From Arthrobacter sp. ISL-48 (GTDB taxonomy: Bacteria; Actinomycetota; Actinomycetes; Actinomycetales; Micrococcaceae): a stretch of 64,000 bases of DNA. The stretch lies in contig NZ_JAGGPL010000003.1 of assembly GCF_018613805.1 (NCBI RefSeq), forward strand, positions 62,001 to 126,000. Reading direction: 5' to 3'. How positions within the stretch are numbered: position 1 is the first letter of the stretch; every line of letters starts with the position of its first letter. Below, piece after piece: positions 54,852 to 63,625 of this stretch. Below the pieces are notes generated by a model that was given only the letters and a program-made list of their open reading frames with translations, was not told where the DNA came from and did no database searches. The position numbers and the translations under genes were made by a program.

Positions 54852-55465
54852 TGGAACCGCCCACCCCCGAGACCACAGCAACCGCCCGCCCTTCCGAAAA
54901 AACCGAGACCGGAAGCACAGAGCGGTTACCCCTCGACAGTGATCTTGCAGGGACCGCAGCAGAGGACCCGGACGCCGGGACGCTCGGTGAGGTGCGCGCC
55001 CACCGTCCGGTGCACCTGCACCCGGGGTTCGTGCTCGTCGTCATCACCGGGGGCGTGTTCGGAGCCTTGGCCCGCTACGGTCTCAGCACTGTCCTGCCGT
55101 CCCCGGGCGGGTGGCCGCTGCCGACCCTGATCATCAACCTGACCGGGGCGCTGCTGCTCGGCGTCCTCCTGGAGGCCCTGGTTCGCCGTGGTCCCGACGC
55201 CGGCAGGCTGAGGATGATCCGGCTGCTCGCCGGGACGGGGTTCATGGGCGCCTTCACCACCTACAGCACCCTGGCCCTGGAAACCAACACCCTGCTCGGG
55301 ACCGGACGGATCACCGATGCTTTGATCTATGTCGCCGCCACGCTGATTGGCGGCGCCGTAGCAACCGTGGCCGGGATCCGGGCCGCCGCGGGACACCACT
55401 CCAGGATGACCGCCCGGCGCCGGGCCGCGACCCTCCGCCCCGACCGGCAGGGGAGCAACCGGTGA
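54851..55465 (+). CDS. crcB: CrcB/Fluc fluoride ion channel subunit 1
   Basis: CrcB (Fluc) exports fluoride as a dual-topology dimer. Four membrane helices include VITGGVFGALARYGLS, PLPTLIINLTGALLLG (pore Asn) and GFMGAFTTYSTLALE (Phe-box and central Na site region). Unlike most CrcBs it carries a charged, Pro/Thr/Glu-rich cytoplasmic extension of about 60 residues at the N-terminus. The start ATG shares one base with the uspA stop. It is paired with a second crcB downstream, as expected for a heterodimer. Confidence 0.93.
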   Translation: MEPPTPETTATARPSEKTETGSTERLPLDSDLAGTAAEDPDAGTLGEVRAHRPVHLHPGFVLVVITGGVFGALARYGLSTVLPSPGGWPLPTLIINLTGALLLGVLLEALVRRGPDAGRLRMIRLLAGTGFMGAFTTYSTLALETNTLLGTGRITDALIYVAATLIGGAVATVAGIRAAAGHHSRMTARRRAATLRPDRQGSNR

Positions 55466-55839
55466 ACGCCTTGACCATTCTTTTGCTCGGACTCGCCGGC
55501 GGACTCGGGGCCGGAACCCGCTTCGTCATCGACGGGCTGGTCCGGTCAAGGCTCCGCACCGCGCTGCCCATGGGCACCATCGCCATCAACATCACTGGAT
55601 CCTTCCTGCTGGGACTGGTCGCCGGGGCAGTGATCATCCATGCGGCGCCCGTCGAGGTGCAGGCCATTGCCGGCACCGGGTTCCTCGGCGGATATACGAC
55701 GTTCAGCACGGCCAGCTTCGAGACCGTCCGGCTCATCCAGTCCCGCCGCACGGGACTGGCCCTCCTGAACGGGATCGGCACTGCCGTCGCCGCGGTCGGT
55801 GCCGCGGCAGCAGGCCTGGCCCTGGCAAGCCTGCTGTGA
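55462..55839 (+). CDS. crcB: CrcB/Fluc fluoride ion channel subunit 2
   Basis: The product is 125 aa with four helices: LLLGLAGGLGAGTRFVIDGLV, LPMGTIAINITGSFLLGLVAG (pore Asn), GTGFLGGYTTFSTASFETVRL (the TTFST Phe-box) and the C-terminal AVAAVGAAAAGLALASLL. The GTG start overlaps the first crcB stop (GTGA), so the two are made in tandem. Paired crcB genes usually encode a heterodimeric antiparallel channel. Confidence 0.93.
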   Translation: MNALTILLLGLAGGLGAGTRFVIDGLVRSRLRTALPMGTIAINITGSFLLGLVAGAVIIHAAPVEVQAIAGTGFLGGYTTFSTASFETVRLIQSRRTGLALLNGIGTAVAAVGAAAAGLALASLL

Positions 55840-55887
55840 GGCAGGCATCAGCCTGAACGTGTCCATCAACCGCAGAGGGGAACCAGG

Positions 55888-57150
55888 ATGTCGGAAATAA
55901 ACGAACACCGCACAGATGCGGATCAGGCGGCGACGACCTCCCGGAACAGGCTGGGGCCCATGGGGTTCGTGCTGACCTTCGGTGTCGTGAGCATGCTCGC
56001 CGACGTCGTCCACGAAGGCGCCCGGTCCATCACCGGCCCATTCCTGGCCACCCTCGGCGCGACAGCGGTCATGGTCGGTTTCATCACCGGCTTCGGCGAA
56101 GCCGTGGCCCTGGTCCTGCGCCTGGGCACCGGACCCCTCGCCGACAAGACCCGCAAATACTGGCCGCTGACCATCGCCGGGTACGCACTGACCGTGATCG
56201 CTGTCCCGCTGCTGGCCCTGGCCGGCACCTTGTGGCAGGCATCCGCGCTGGTCATCATGGAGCGGTTCGGCAAAGCCGTCCGCACCCCCGCCAGGGACAC
56301 CATGCTTTCCCACGCCGGGGCGGAAATCGGCTGGGGAAAGGCCTTCGCCATCCACGAAGCCCTCGACCAGTCCGGGGCCATGCTGGGTCCTCTGCTCGTC
56401 GGACTCATGATCGGCGTCTCCGGTTACCAGCTCGGATTCGGTGTCCTGTCCGTCCCCGGCGCAGTGGCCCTCGTCGCCGTGATCCTGCTCCGCCGGGCCG
56501 TCCCGGACCCGAAACGTTATGACACCCATGCTGTCAGCAAGCCTGTCGCCGTGCCCGGCCAAGCCAGCGTGCTGGCCCCGTTGCCAGCACGGTTCTGGTG
56601 GTACAGCGCGTTCACTGCCGTGTCGATGTTCGGGTTCTCCACGTTCGGGGTCATCTCCTACCACCTTGAAGTCCAGAAGGTGATGCCCTCGGCGCTGATA
56701 CCGGTCACCTACGCCGTCTCAATGGGCGCCGCCGCCCTGGCTGCCCTGGCCTCCGGCGCGCTTTATGACCGGACCGGGCTGCGCGGTCTGCTCATCGCGC
56801 TGCCGCTGACCGCCGCCGTCCCGTTCCTGTCCTTCACCACCACACCAGCCCTGGTCTGGGCAGGTGCCGTGGTCTGGGGAGCGGCCCTGGGCATCCACGA
56901 ATCCACGCTCCGCGCCGCCGTCGCCGACCTTCTCCCAGCTGCCCGGCGGGGCACCGGTTACGGCATCTTCACCGCCATCTACGGCATCGCGTGGCTGGCA
57001 GGGTCCACCATCATCGGCGCCCTCTACTCGGCCTCCCTCACCGGCCTCATGGTCTTCACCGTGACAACCCAGTTTGTTGCGCTGATCGCCTTCATAAATA
57101 CTTGCCGCTCTCTCTTTCAGGGCCGCTCGTGTGCGGTCGTTCTTGGCTAG
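55888..57150 (+). CDS. MFS transporter at the end of the fluoride operon
   Basis: The product is 420 aa with about 11-12 membrane helices. MGFVLTFGVVSMLADVVHEGARSITGPFLATLGA starts the fold; GTGPLADKTRKYWPL is the loop 2-3 motif and GALYDRTGLRGLLI its C-half counterpart. It lies 48 bases after crcB with GAGGGGAACC before the ATG, so it is probably co-transcribed. The last 17 residues (NTCRSLFQGRSCAVVLG) run into the 3' end of the opposite sigma-factor gene, so the natural C-terminus has been replaced. The substrate is unknown. Confidence 0.8.
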   Translation: MSEINEHRTDADQAATTSRNRLGPMGFVLTFGVVSMLADVVHEGARSITGPFLATLGATAVMVGFITGFGEAVALVLRLGTGPLADKTRKYWPLTIAGYALTVIAVPLLALAGTLWQASALVIMERFGKAVRTPARDTMLSHAGAEIGWGKAFAIHEALDQSGAMLGPLLVGLMIGVSGYQLGFGVLSVPGAVALVAVILLRRAVPDPKRYDTHAVSKPVAVPGQASVLAPLPARFWWYSAFTAVSMFGFSTFGVISYHLEVQKVMPSALIPVTYAVSMGAAALAALASGALYDRTGLRGLLIALPLTAAVPFLSFTTTPALVWAGAVVWGAALGIHESTLRAAVADLLPAARRGTGYGIFTAIYGIAWLAGSTIIGALYSASLTGLMVFTVTTQFVALIAFINTCRSLFQGRSCAVVLG

Positions 57151-58338
57151 CGCTGCGGCGGTCGCGAACTCCGACCGGGCCTCCTCCGTCCGGCCCAGCC
57201 GCGCCAGCAACTCGCCGCGAACACTGGGCAGCAGGTGCGAACCGCGGAGTGTGCCACCGGAGGCGAGACGGTCCACGATCCCCAGTGCCGTTTCCGGCCC
57301 CGTGGCCATGGACACGGCAACGGCGCGGTTGAGCTCTACTATGGGGTTAGGCGCGATCTGCCCGAGTGCCTCGTAGAGCAATACGATGTGGGCCCAGTCG
57401 GTCTCCGAGATGCTTGCCGCCAACGCATGGCACTGGGCTATTGCGGCCTGCAGAGCGTAGTTCCGCCTCCCCCGGCCCAAAGCGTCGCTCCGGGCGAGCG
57501 CTTCGTGCCCCCGACCGATCTGGGTTCTGTCCCAGCGTGCGCGGTCCTGGTCGGCCAGAAGAACCGGTGTGCCATCCAGGGAGGTGCGGGCGGGGAACCT
57601 GGAAGCCTGGAACTCCATGAGGGAGACCAGGGCATGGACCTCGGCCTCGCGCGGAACCAGGCCCGCGAGCACCCTTCCAATCCGCAGCGCTTCATCTGCG
57701 AGTTCCGGACGGATCCACCTCTCCCCCGACGTAGCCGCGTACCCCTCTGTGAACATGAGGTAGATGACGCCCAGAACGGCGCCCAGCCGAGCGCTCCACT
57801 CACTCGGCTCGGGCACCTCGTAAGGCACCCGCGCCGCTGCGAGGGTCTTCTTGGCCCGGACAATCCGCTGCTGCACCGTGGCCACGGGAACGAGGAACAG
57901 GCGGGCGATCTCCTCCGTCGTGAGGCCGCCCACCACGCGAAGCGTCAGCGCGAGCTGGGCCTCACGGGAAAGGACAGGGTGGCACGCGGTGAACACTAGC
58001 CGGAGCACGTCGTCGTCCACCGGTTGCCATGCCACACTGTCCTCCACCTCCAGCCCGTGCGCGATAGCGCGGTAGTGCTCGTCGAGGCGCTCGGCCCGGC
58101 GCCATGCGTCGATGGCTTTTCGTTTGGCCACGGCCGTGAGCCAGGCCGCGGGATTGCGCGGGATGCCCGATGCCGGCCATTGCGCCAAGGCATCGGCCAC
58201 TGCCTCCTGGGCAAGGTCCTCCGCCAGCCCAAAGTCCCGCGTAGCCCGGGCCAGGACGGCGACGATCCTGGCGCCGTCAATTCGCCACAGCGCATCGACC
58301 CTGCGCTGAACCGCCTCAGCGCCTTCCTGGCTGCTCAT
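56719..58338 (-). CDS. ECF-type sigma factor (DUF6596) with lost stop codon
   Basis: This is a SigJ/ECF-like RNA polymerase sigma factor. Region 2 is ARATRDFGLAEDLAQEAVADALAQWPASGIPRNPAAWL, region 4 is LALTLRVVGGLTTEEIARLFLVPVATVQQRIVRAKKTLA, and a DUF6596/TPR-like domain follows (YLMFTEGYAATSGERW). Homology ends at about 57105 (DRTRAALKERAAS). From there the frame runs antisense through the MFS gene for another 125 codons because the island removed the original stop. The ATG at 58338 is used; the GTG just before is also possible. The YCII gene lies just upstream on the same strand, the usual pairing. Confidence 0.85.
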   Translation of the reverse strand: MSSQEGAEAVQRRVDALWRIDGARIVAVLARATRDFGLAEDLAQEAVADALAQWPASGIPRNPAAWLTAVAKRKAIDAWRRAERLDEHYRAIAHGLEVEDSVAWQPVDDDVLRLVFTACHPVLSREAQLALTLRVVGGLTTEEIARLFLVPVATVQQRIVRAKKTLAAARVPYEVPEPSEWSARLGAVLGVIYLMFTEGYAATSGERWIRPELADEALRIGRVLAGLVPREAEVHALVSLMEFQASRFPARTSLDGTPVLLADQDRARWDRTQIGRGHEALARSDALGRGRRNYALQAAIAQCHALAASISETDWAHIVLLYEALGQIAPNPIVELNRAVAVSMATGPETALGIVDRLASGGTLRGSHLLPSVRGELLARLGRTEEARSEFATAAALAKNDRTRAALKERAASIYEGDQRNKLGCHGEDHEAGEGGRVEGADDGGPCQPRDAVDGGEDAVTGAPPGSWEKVGDGGAERGFVDAQGRSPDHGTCPDQGWCGGEGQERDGGGQRQRDEQTAQPGPVIKRAGGQGSQGGGAH

Positions 58339-58363
58339 CACCGGCTCCGCCCCGCGGACCGAC

Positions 58364-58795
58364 TTAGCCGTTCCCTGACCGGGGACCGGCGTCGTTCTGC
58401 AAGGAATCGACGTGGGCGAAGTCTGCGAAGTCCGGCATGTCGGCGAATTCGGTCACTCGCCGCACTTCCAGCTTCGATCCTGGGCCAAGCGGGCAGCGGC
58501 CTGCCCACTCAAGGGCCTCCTCCTTCGACGCCACCTGGACGATCCAGAACCCGTTGAAGAGCTCATGCGTTTCGCCGTACGGACCGTCGGTAACAATAGG
58601 CGGTTCCTCGGAGAAGTCGACGACGAAACCGGCGTCCTCGGATGTGTCAGCGAGACCCTCGCCGGCCAGCATGACCCCGGCCCTGATAAGCGAGTCGTTG
58701 TAAGCGCCCATCTGCCTAATTACCTCCTCGAAAGGGACCTCCTTGTAGGCCTCGGCTGCTTCTGCCGTGGCGCGCATGATGAACATGTACTTCAT
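58364..58795 (-). CDS. YCII-related protein paired with the sigma factor
   Basis: The product is 143 aa. MKYMFIMRATAEAAEAYKEVPFEEVIRQMGAYNDSLIRAGVMLAGEGL and VTDGPYGETHELFNGFWIVQVASKEEALEWAGRCP are typical of DGPF/YCII proteins encoded with this sigma-factor family. The ATG at 58795 has AGGAGAATCCC before it. It begins the two-gene operon and ends 25 bases before the sigma-factor start. Confidence 0.88.
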   Translation of the reverse strand: MKYMFIMRATAEAAEAYKEVPFEEVIRQMGAYNDSLIRAGVMLAGEGLADTSEDAGFVVDFSEEPPIVTDGPYGETHELFNGFWIVQVASKEEALEWAGRCPLGPGSKLEVRRVTEFADMPDFADFAHVDSLQNDAGPRSGNG

Positions 58796-59050
58796 GGGAT
58801 TCTCCTCGCATGCATGAGGACGCCGTATGCGTCCTGCTACTATCCTGTCGAACAAAGCGGGCGGGGATCGACAAGGTCCAGGAATTATTTCGGCTGCGAA
58901 GCTGCACCCGCGCCTAGCCTCCCCAAACCACCCCTGAAATGCACCGATACGTTCCTTGCCCTTGAATCTCCCGTATGGGCATGTGAGTATTGCGGAGGCG
59001 GGATAACGTTTTCCCCGCTGTCTCGGTCGACCACTATCGAACGGAAGTCA

Positions 59051-60340
59051 ATGACGACGAACTATCGCCACCTTGAGTCATCCAGCAGAGCGATCTCACG
59101 CAGGTCCCTGATCGTGGGTGCTTCCTTTGCGGCACCCCTTGCAGCACTCGGCGCCGCGGGAGCCTCCGCAGCCAGGGACAAGTCACCCGGCCGCGGTCAG
59201 GGACCGCTCGCCACTGCCTCAACAACGACGTACGCGCATCCTGGACTGGTGCATACGCTGGCCGATCTCCAGCGCGTTTCGACTCAGGTTGCCGCAGGCA
59301 GCCAGCCATGGATGGGAGGCTGGAACCGCCTCGTCGCAAACGGCCGCTCAAATGCTGGCTGGGTGGCGCGCCCGCTTGAGACAGTCATCCGCGGCGGTAC
59401 CGGCGAGAACTACGCCCAAATGTATCCAGACATCCATGCCGCCTACCAGAACGCCCTGCGCTGGCGAATTTCCGGCGACGCGGACCACGGGGCTGCTGCA
59501 GTGCGGATCCTCAACGCCTGGTCCGGGATGTTGACCACTGTCACCGGAAACGCCGACCGCTTCCTGGCTGCAGGCATCTACGGATACCAATTTGCCAACG
59601 CGGCCGAGCTGGTGCGGGACCATCCGGACTTCGAGTTCGAGCGGTTCCGCGGCATGCTCCTCAACATTTTTTACCCGATGAACGAGGACTTCCTCACCAA
59701 CCACAATGGCGCGGTCATCACGAACTACTGGGCCAACTGGGACCTGTGCAACATGGCATCGATCCTGGCGATCGGTATCTTCGCGGACCGGTCCGACCTG
59801 GTGGACCGGGCCGTCCAGTACTTCCTGAGCGGCGCCGGCAACGGCTCACTTCCGCACGCGGTGCCCTTTGTCTATGACGACCAGGGTCTCGCCCAGTGGC
59901 AGGAGAGCGGCCGCGACCAGGGGCACACCATCATGGGCATCGGGCTCATGGGCGCCTTCTGCGAAATGGCCTGGAACCAGGGCATCGACTGCTACGGCCA
60001 GGATAACAACCGCTTCCTCAAGGCTGCCGAGTACGTCGCGAAGTACAACCTCGGGTACGACGTGCCCTTCACGCCATACACCTGGCAGTCGGGCCCGTCG
60101 ACCACCGCCCCGCACGTCGGCTGGCAGACGCAGACAGTCCCTGGATCGGGCTCCCGCGGGCAGGCCCGGCCCGTGTGGGACCAGGTTCTGGGTCACTACT
60201 CCGGCCGTAAGGGACTCAGCACCCCCTGGGTCAGCCAGATCGCCGCCACCCTGCGGCCCGACGGCGGCGGCGGCGACTACGGCACGACGTCCGGCGGTTA
60301 CGACCAACTCGGGTTCAACACACTGATGCAGTACCGGTAG
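59051..60340 (+). CDS. Tat-exported alginate lyase-like protein
   Basis: The product is 429 aa. The N-terminus ISRRSLIVGASFAAPLAALGAAGASA is a twin-arginine signal peptide (SRRSLI). The mature part is an all-helical alginate-lyase fold: YAQMYPDIHAAYQNALRWRISGDADHGAAAVRILNAWS, then DFLTNHNGAVITNYWANWDLCNM with catalytic-type Asn/His residues, and GRDQGHTIMGIGLMGAFCEMAWNQG. The sugar target (alginate or another uronan) cannot be read. I used the ATG at 59051; the longer in-frame opening upstream is antisense to the YCII gene. Confidence 0.85.
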   Translation: MTTNYRHLESSSRAISRRSLIVGASFAAPLAALGAAGASAARDKSPGRGQGPLATASTTTYAHPGLVHTLADLQRVSTQVAAGSQPWMGGWNRLVANGRSNAGWVARPLETVIRGGTGENYAQMYPDIHAAYQNALRWRISGDADHGAAAVRILNAWSGMLTTVTGNADRFLAAGIYGYQFANAAELVRDHPDFEFERFRGMLLNIFYPMNEDFLTNHNGAVITNYWANWDLCNMASILAIGIFADRSDLVDRAVQYFLSGAGNGSLPHAVPFVYDDQGLAQWQESGRDQGHTIMGIGLMGAFCEMAWNQGIDCYGQDNNRFLKAAEYVAKYNLGYDVPFTPYTWQSGPSTTAPHVGWQTQTVPGSGSRGQARPVWDQVLGHYSGRKGLSTPWVSQIAATLRPDGGGGDYGTTSGGYDQLGFNTLMQYR

Positions 60341-60369
60341 ACGCGTACGGGACGCCCCGGGCGGCGGGC

Positions 60370-60783
60370 TCAGCGCGGCCGCCCGGTAGGCGTTCCGGGC
60401 GAAGATGACTCTGCTTCGGCTGGGATGTGGCTGACCAGACCGACGGTGTTGCCTTCGCTGTCCCGGATGAAGCCCATCCACTCATCAGTGCCAGCCGGAC
60501 CGAGGCGGTCATCGTTGTGGTGAAAGATGACGGCCGGCGCGGCGACGATTTCCACTCCCCTGTCCTGAAGCGTGATGATGGCGCCCCTGACATCGGGAAC
60601 CTCCAGGTAGAGCACTGACGGCGGCGCACCCCGCTCAAGCAGGAGCCGAACCCCGTCGAGGTCAAAAAACAACAGACCCGGCGGGTCAAAGGCCCCTGAA
60701 GGTTCTGTGCCGAGCAGGTCGGAGTAGAACGCGGCTGCACGCCCGAGATCCTCAGCCCGCTGGGCAATCTGTATCAGGCGCAC
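60370..60783 (-). CDS. VOC-family protein
   Basis: This is a glyoxalase-fold protein of 137 aa: RLIQIAQRAEDLGRAAAFYSDLLGTEPSGAF, LYLEVPDVRGAIITLQDRGVEIV and GFIRDSEGNTVGLVSH. I used the GTG at 60783, six bases after AGAGGAG; an upstream in-frame ATG adds a basic N-terminus not seen in the family. Confidence 0.82.
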   Translation of the reverse strand: MRLIQIAQRAEDLGRAAAFYSDLLGTEPSGAFDPPGLLFFDLDGVRLLLERGAPPSVLYLEVPDVRGAIITLQDRGVEIVAAPAVIFHHNDDRLGPAGTDEWMGFIRDSEGNTVGLVSHIPAEAESSSPGTPTGRPR

Positions 60784-60897
60784 TTCGTCTCCTCTGGATT
60801 GCCGAACTATCCCTCCCGTCATCTTCCGCAATCCCGGATGCCGAAACAAGGACCGGCGGCGAGGCAACCACCCCGCTCACCAGCTAGGCTCGAAGGC

Positions 60898-61311
60898 ATG
60901 ATTCCAGAGACACGGCAGCCTTCCACATCCAGCAGATCTCTGGCCGTTGCAGGAGCAGCTTTGGCTGACGCCGTCCTGATCCTGCTGTTTGCGGCGATCG
61001 GGCGGGACGCGCATCAGCGGGGCGACGCCATCACCGGCGTGCTGTTCACGGCATGGCCATTCCTCGCTGGAGCGGCGCTGGCCTGGGCGGCCGCCAGGGT
61101 CTGGCGGGCTCCTCTGGCTGTGCGCAAGGCCGGCCTGCCCGTCTGGCTCGGCGCCGTTGCCGGAGGCATGGTCCTGCGCGCGCTCACCGGCCAGACGGTG
61201 GTAATCGCCTTCGTGATTGTCGCCCTTGTGAGCCTTGGGTTGTTCCTGTTCGGCTACCGGCTCCTGCTGACAGGGCTTCGCCGCTTCGGACGGCTGGAAA
61301 GCCAAGAATAA
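60898..61311 (+). CDS. DUF3054 membrane protein
   Basis: The product is 137 aa with four helices: AALADAVLILLFAAIG, GVLFTAWPFLAGAALAWAAARVW, PVWLGAVAGGMVLRALTG and IAFVIVALVSLGLFLFGYRLLL. IGRDAHQRGDAI is a conserved DUF3054 signature. Function unknown. Confidence 0.85.
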   Translation: MIPETRQPSTSSRSLAVAGAALADAVLILLFAAIGRDAHQRGDAITGVLFTAWPFLAGAALAWAAARVWRAPLAVRKAGLPVWLGAVAGGMVLRALTGQTVVIAFVIVALVSLGLFLFGYRLLLTGLRRFGRLESQE

Positions 61312-61394
61312 AGCCGGGATCGATGTAATAGGCTGGCAGCACTGAAGAGTCTCGCCGGGCACTGCTACGGCCAACTGATCCGGAAGGATTGATA

Positions 61395-61673
61395 GTGATC
61401 ACCGCATTCGTTCTGATCAAAACCGACGCCGCCCGCATTCCCGAAACCGCCGAGGAGATCTCCGCCATCCAAGGCATCAGCGAGGTATATTCCGTGACCG
61501 GAGAGTGGGATCTGATTGCAGTAGCCCGGGTGGCGCGGCATGAAGACCTGGCCGACGTCATCGCAGACCGGCTGTCCAAGGTTCCGGCAGTGGTTCACAC
61601 CACAACCCACATCGCGTTCCGCGCCTACTCACAGCACGACCTCGACGCTGCGTTCGCTCTGGGCTTCGAGTAG
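61395..61673 (+). CDS. Lrp/AsnC ligand-binding domain protein
   Basis: The product is 92 aa and consists of the Lrp RAM domain alone: ITAFVLIKTDAARIPETAEEISAIQGISEVYSVTGEWDLIAVARV...THIAFRAYSQHDLDAAFALGFE. It has no DNA-binding domain, so it is probably an effector-binding partner. I chose the GTG at 61395, six bases after CGGAAGGA, over a TTG two codons earlier. It is convergent with trpD. Confidence 0.85.
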   Translation: MITAFVLIKTDAARIPETAEEISAIQGISEVYSVTGEWDLIAVARVARHEDLADVIADRLSKVPAVVHTTTHIAFRAYSQHDLDAAFALGFE

Positions 61674-61693
61674 CGGGCCAGTTCCCCAGCAGG

Positions 61694-62752
61694 TCAGGCG
61701 CGGCTGAGGGAAACCCACTTGTCCAGTGCGGTGGACGCGGCGCCCGAGTCCACAGAGGCGGCAGCGCGGGCAAACGCCGAACGCATACGCTCCAGGAACG
61801 GTCCCTCGGCACGGACGTCGAAAGCCACCAGTCCTGCGGCCGCGTTCAGCAGGACCGCGTCGCGCGCCGCACCACCCTTGCCCGCCAGGACATCACGCAC
61901 GACGGCGGCATTCGCCTGCGCGTCGCCGCCGCGGAGATCCTCCACAGTAGCCAGACGGATGCCGAGATCCGCCGGGGAGAAACTGAGATGGGTGACGGCA
62001 CCGTTCCGGAATTCCCAGACCGTGGAAGGCCCGGTGGTGGTCAATTCGTCCAGGCCATCGTCGCCGCGGAATACGACGCCGCGGCTCCCTCGCCGTGCCA
62101 GGACACCTGCCACCAGAGGTGCCATCCTGGCATTGGCCACGCCCACAGCGGAGGCCTGCACCTGGGCCGGGTTGGTCAGAGGGCCCAGGAAGTTGAAGGC
62201 CGTGGGGATGGCCAGTTCCCGGCGGGGCACTGCCGTGTGGCGAAAAGACGGGTGGAAAACCTGCGCGAAGCAGAACGTGATGCCGGCTTCCTCGGCGTTG
62301 CGGGCAACCTGCGCAATGGGCAGGTCCAGCCTGACTCCGAGTGCCTCCAGGACGTCCGCGGATCCGGAGGACGACGACGATGCACGGTTGCCGTGCTTGA
62401 CCACTTTGGCACCGGCCCCCGCCGCGACAAGTGCCGCCATGGTGGAAATGTTGACCGTATTCAGCTGATCACCGCCAGTGCCGACGATGTCCAGCTTCTC
62501 GCCCGAGATGGTCACGGGATTGGCATGGGCGAGCATGGCGTCCGCGAGGCCCGAGAGCTCCTCAACCGTTTCCCCCTTGGAGCTGAGGGCCACCAGGAAC
62601 CCGGCTATCTGGGCTGGCGTCGCCTCCCCGGACATGATGGTGTCCATGGCCCAAGCGGTGTTGTCCGCGGTCAGGTCCGCACCCTTGATGAGCGCCGAAA
62701 TGAGGCGCGGCCAGGTATTGCCTGCCGCCTGTGCGGATGCCTGTGAAGTCAC
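61694..62752 (-). CDS. trpD: Anthranilate phosphoribosyltransferase
   Basis: TrpD joins anthranilate to PRPP in tryptophan synthesis. [18 protein letters not shown] is the PRPP-binding GTGGD motif, followed by [24 protein letters not shown] and [30 protein letters not shown]. The length, 352 aa, is normal. The start is GTG. Other trp genes are not nearby. It is divergent from ctaE. Confidence 0.95.
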   Translation of the reverse strand: MTSQASAQAAGNTWPRLISALIKGADLTADNTAWAMDTIMSGEATPAQIAGFLVALSSKGETVEELSGLADAMLAHANPVTISGEKLDIVGTGGDQLNTVNISTMAALVAAGAGAKVVKHGNRASSSSSGSADVLEALGVRLDLPIAQVARNAEEAGITFCFAQVFHPSFRHTAVPRRELAIPTAFNFLGPLTNPAQVQASAVGVANARMAPLVAGVLARRGSRGVVFRGDDGLDELTTTGPSTVWEFRNGAVTHLSFSPADLGIRLATVEDLRGGDAQANAAVVRDVLAGKGGAARDAVLLNAAAGLVAFDVRAEGPFLERMRSAFARAAASVDSGAASTALDKWVSLSRA

Positions 62753-62864
62753 CCCCTGATGCTATCCAGCGAGCGACGGCCCTGACTAATGTGACCCCAC
62801 CGGGAACTTTTCGCGGCAATTTCGCGTCTTTGTAGAAAAAGTCCCCCCAAAAGGCGGTTCGCGT

Positions 62865-62893
62865 TGGGAACTCCGGACTTTTATAGACATAAT
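62865..62893 (+). promoter_or_regulatory. Likely leaderless promoter of ctaE
   Basis: TTGGGA (62865-62870) and CATAAT (62888-62893) are 17 bases apart. The GTG at 62900 lies seven bases past the -10 box, so the message would be leaderless. The -10 box is inside a 17-bp palindrome (62883-62899: ATAGACAT-A-ATGTCTAT), a possible operator. Confidence 0.5.
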
Positions 62894-62899
62894 GTCTAT

Positions 62900-63538
62900 G
62901 TGACATCTGCGACCCATGCCCCCAGTACCCCGGCGCACCCCACGCTGAACCGCCCCAATATGGTCTCCGTCGGAACCGTAGTGTGGCTCTCCAGTGAGTT
63001 GATGTTCTTCGCCGGTCTCTTCGCCATGTACTTCACACTGCGCTCCACGAGCGGACAGATGTGGGCGGAAGAGACAGCCAAGCTCAACTTCCCCTTTGCG
63101 CTCGTCAACACCATCGTCCTCGTGGCCAGTTCCTTCACTTGCCAGATGGGTGTCTTCGCCGCCGAGCGGCTGCAGCCCCGCAAGACGGGGGGCCCGTTCC
63201 AGTTCTCCCGCTGGGGAATGAACGAATGGTTCACCTTGACCTTCCTCATGGGCGGGTTCTTCGTAGCAGGCCAGGCCACCGAATACGCCATGCTGGTTTC
63301 AGAGCATGTTTCGCTCTCATCCAACGCGTACGGCTCGGCCTTCTACATCACCACCGGGTTCCACGGCCTGCACGTTATCGGCGGGCTCATTGCCTTCCTC
63401 TTCATCATCGGCCGCTCCTTCATCGCGAAGAAGTTCGGCCACTTCGAGGCAACGTCTGCGATTGTCACCTCGTACTACTGGCACTTTGTGGATGTCGTGT
63501 GGATCGGCCTCTTCCTGGTCATCTACGTGCTCAAGTAG
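62900..63538 (+). CDS. ctaE: Cytochrome c oxidase subunit III
   Basis: This is a membrane subunit of the aa3 terminal oxidase in the actinobacterial bcc-aa3 supercomplex, 212 aa with about five helices. [54 protein letters not shown] [12 protein letters not shown] and [21 protein letters not shown] are diagnostic. I used the GTG at 62900; an in-frame ATG at 62864 lies upstream of the promoter and is rejected. Confidence 0.93.
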   Translation: MTSATHAPSTPAHPTLNRPNMVSVGTVVWLSSELMFFAGLFAMYFTLRSTSGQMWAEETAKLNFPFALVNTIVLVASSFTCQMGVFAAERLQPRKTGGPFQFSRWGMNEWFTLTFLMGGFFVAGQATEYAMLVSEHVSLSSNAYGSAFYITTGFHGLHVIGGLIAFLFIIGRSFIAKKFGHFEATSAIVTSYYWHFVDVVWIGLFLVIYVLK

Positions 63539-63625
63539 TCAAGCTTTGATTCATTTTCTACAAGAGGCAGAATTTCAAGTAGCGGCTCCCGGAGCCGGCG
63601 CAGCATCGAATAAAGGAACCACCAC

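Noticed and set aside
58412..59050. N-terminal extension of the alginate lyase-like gene
   Set aside because: It is antisense to the YCII gene and would bury the Tat signal peptide.
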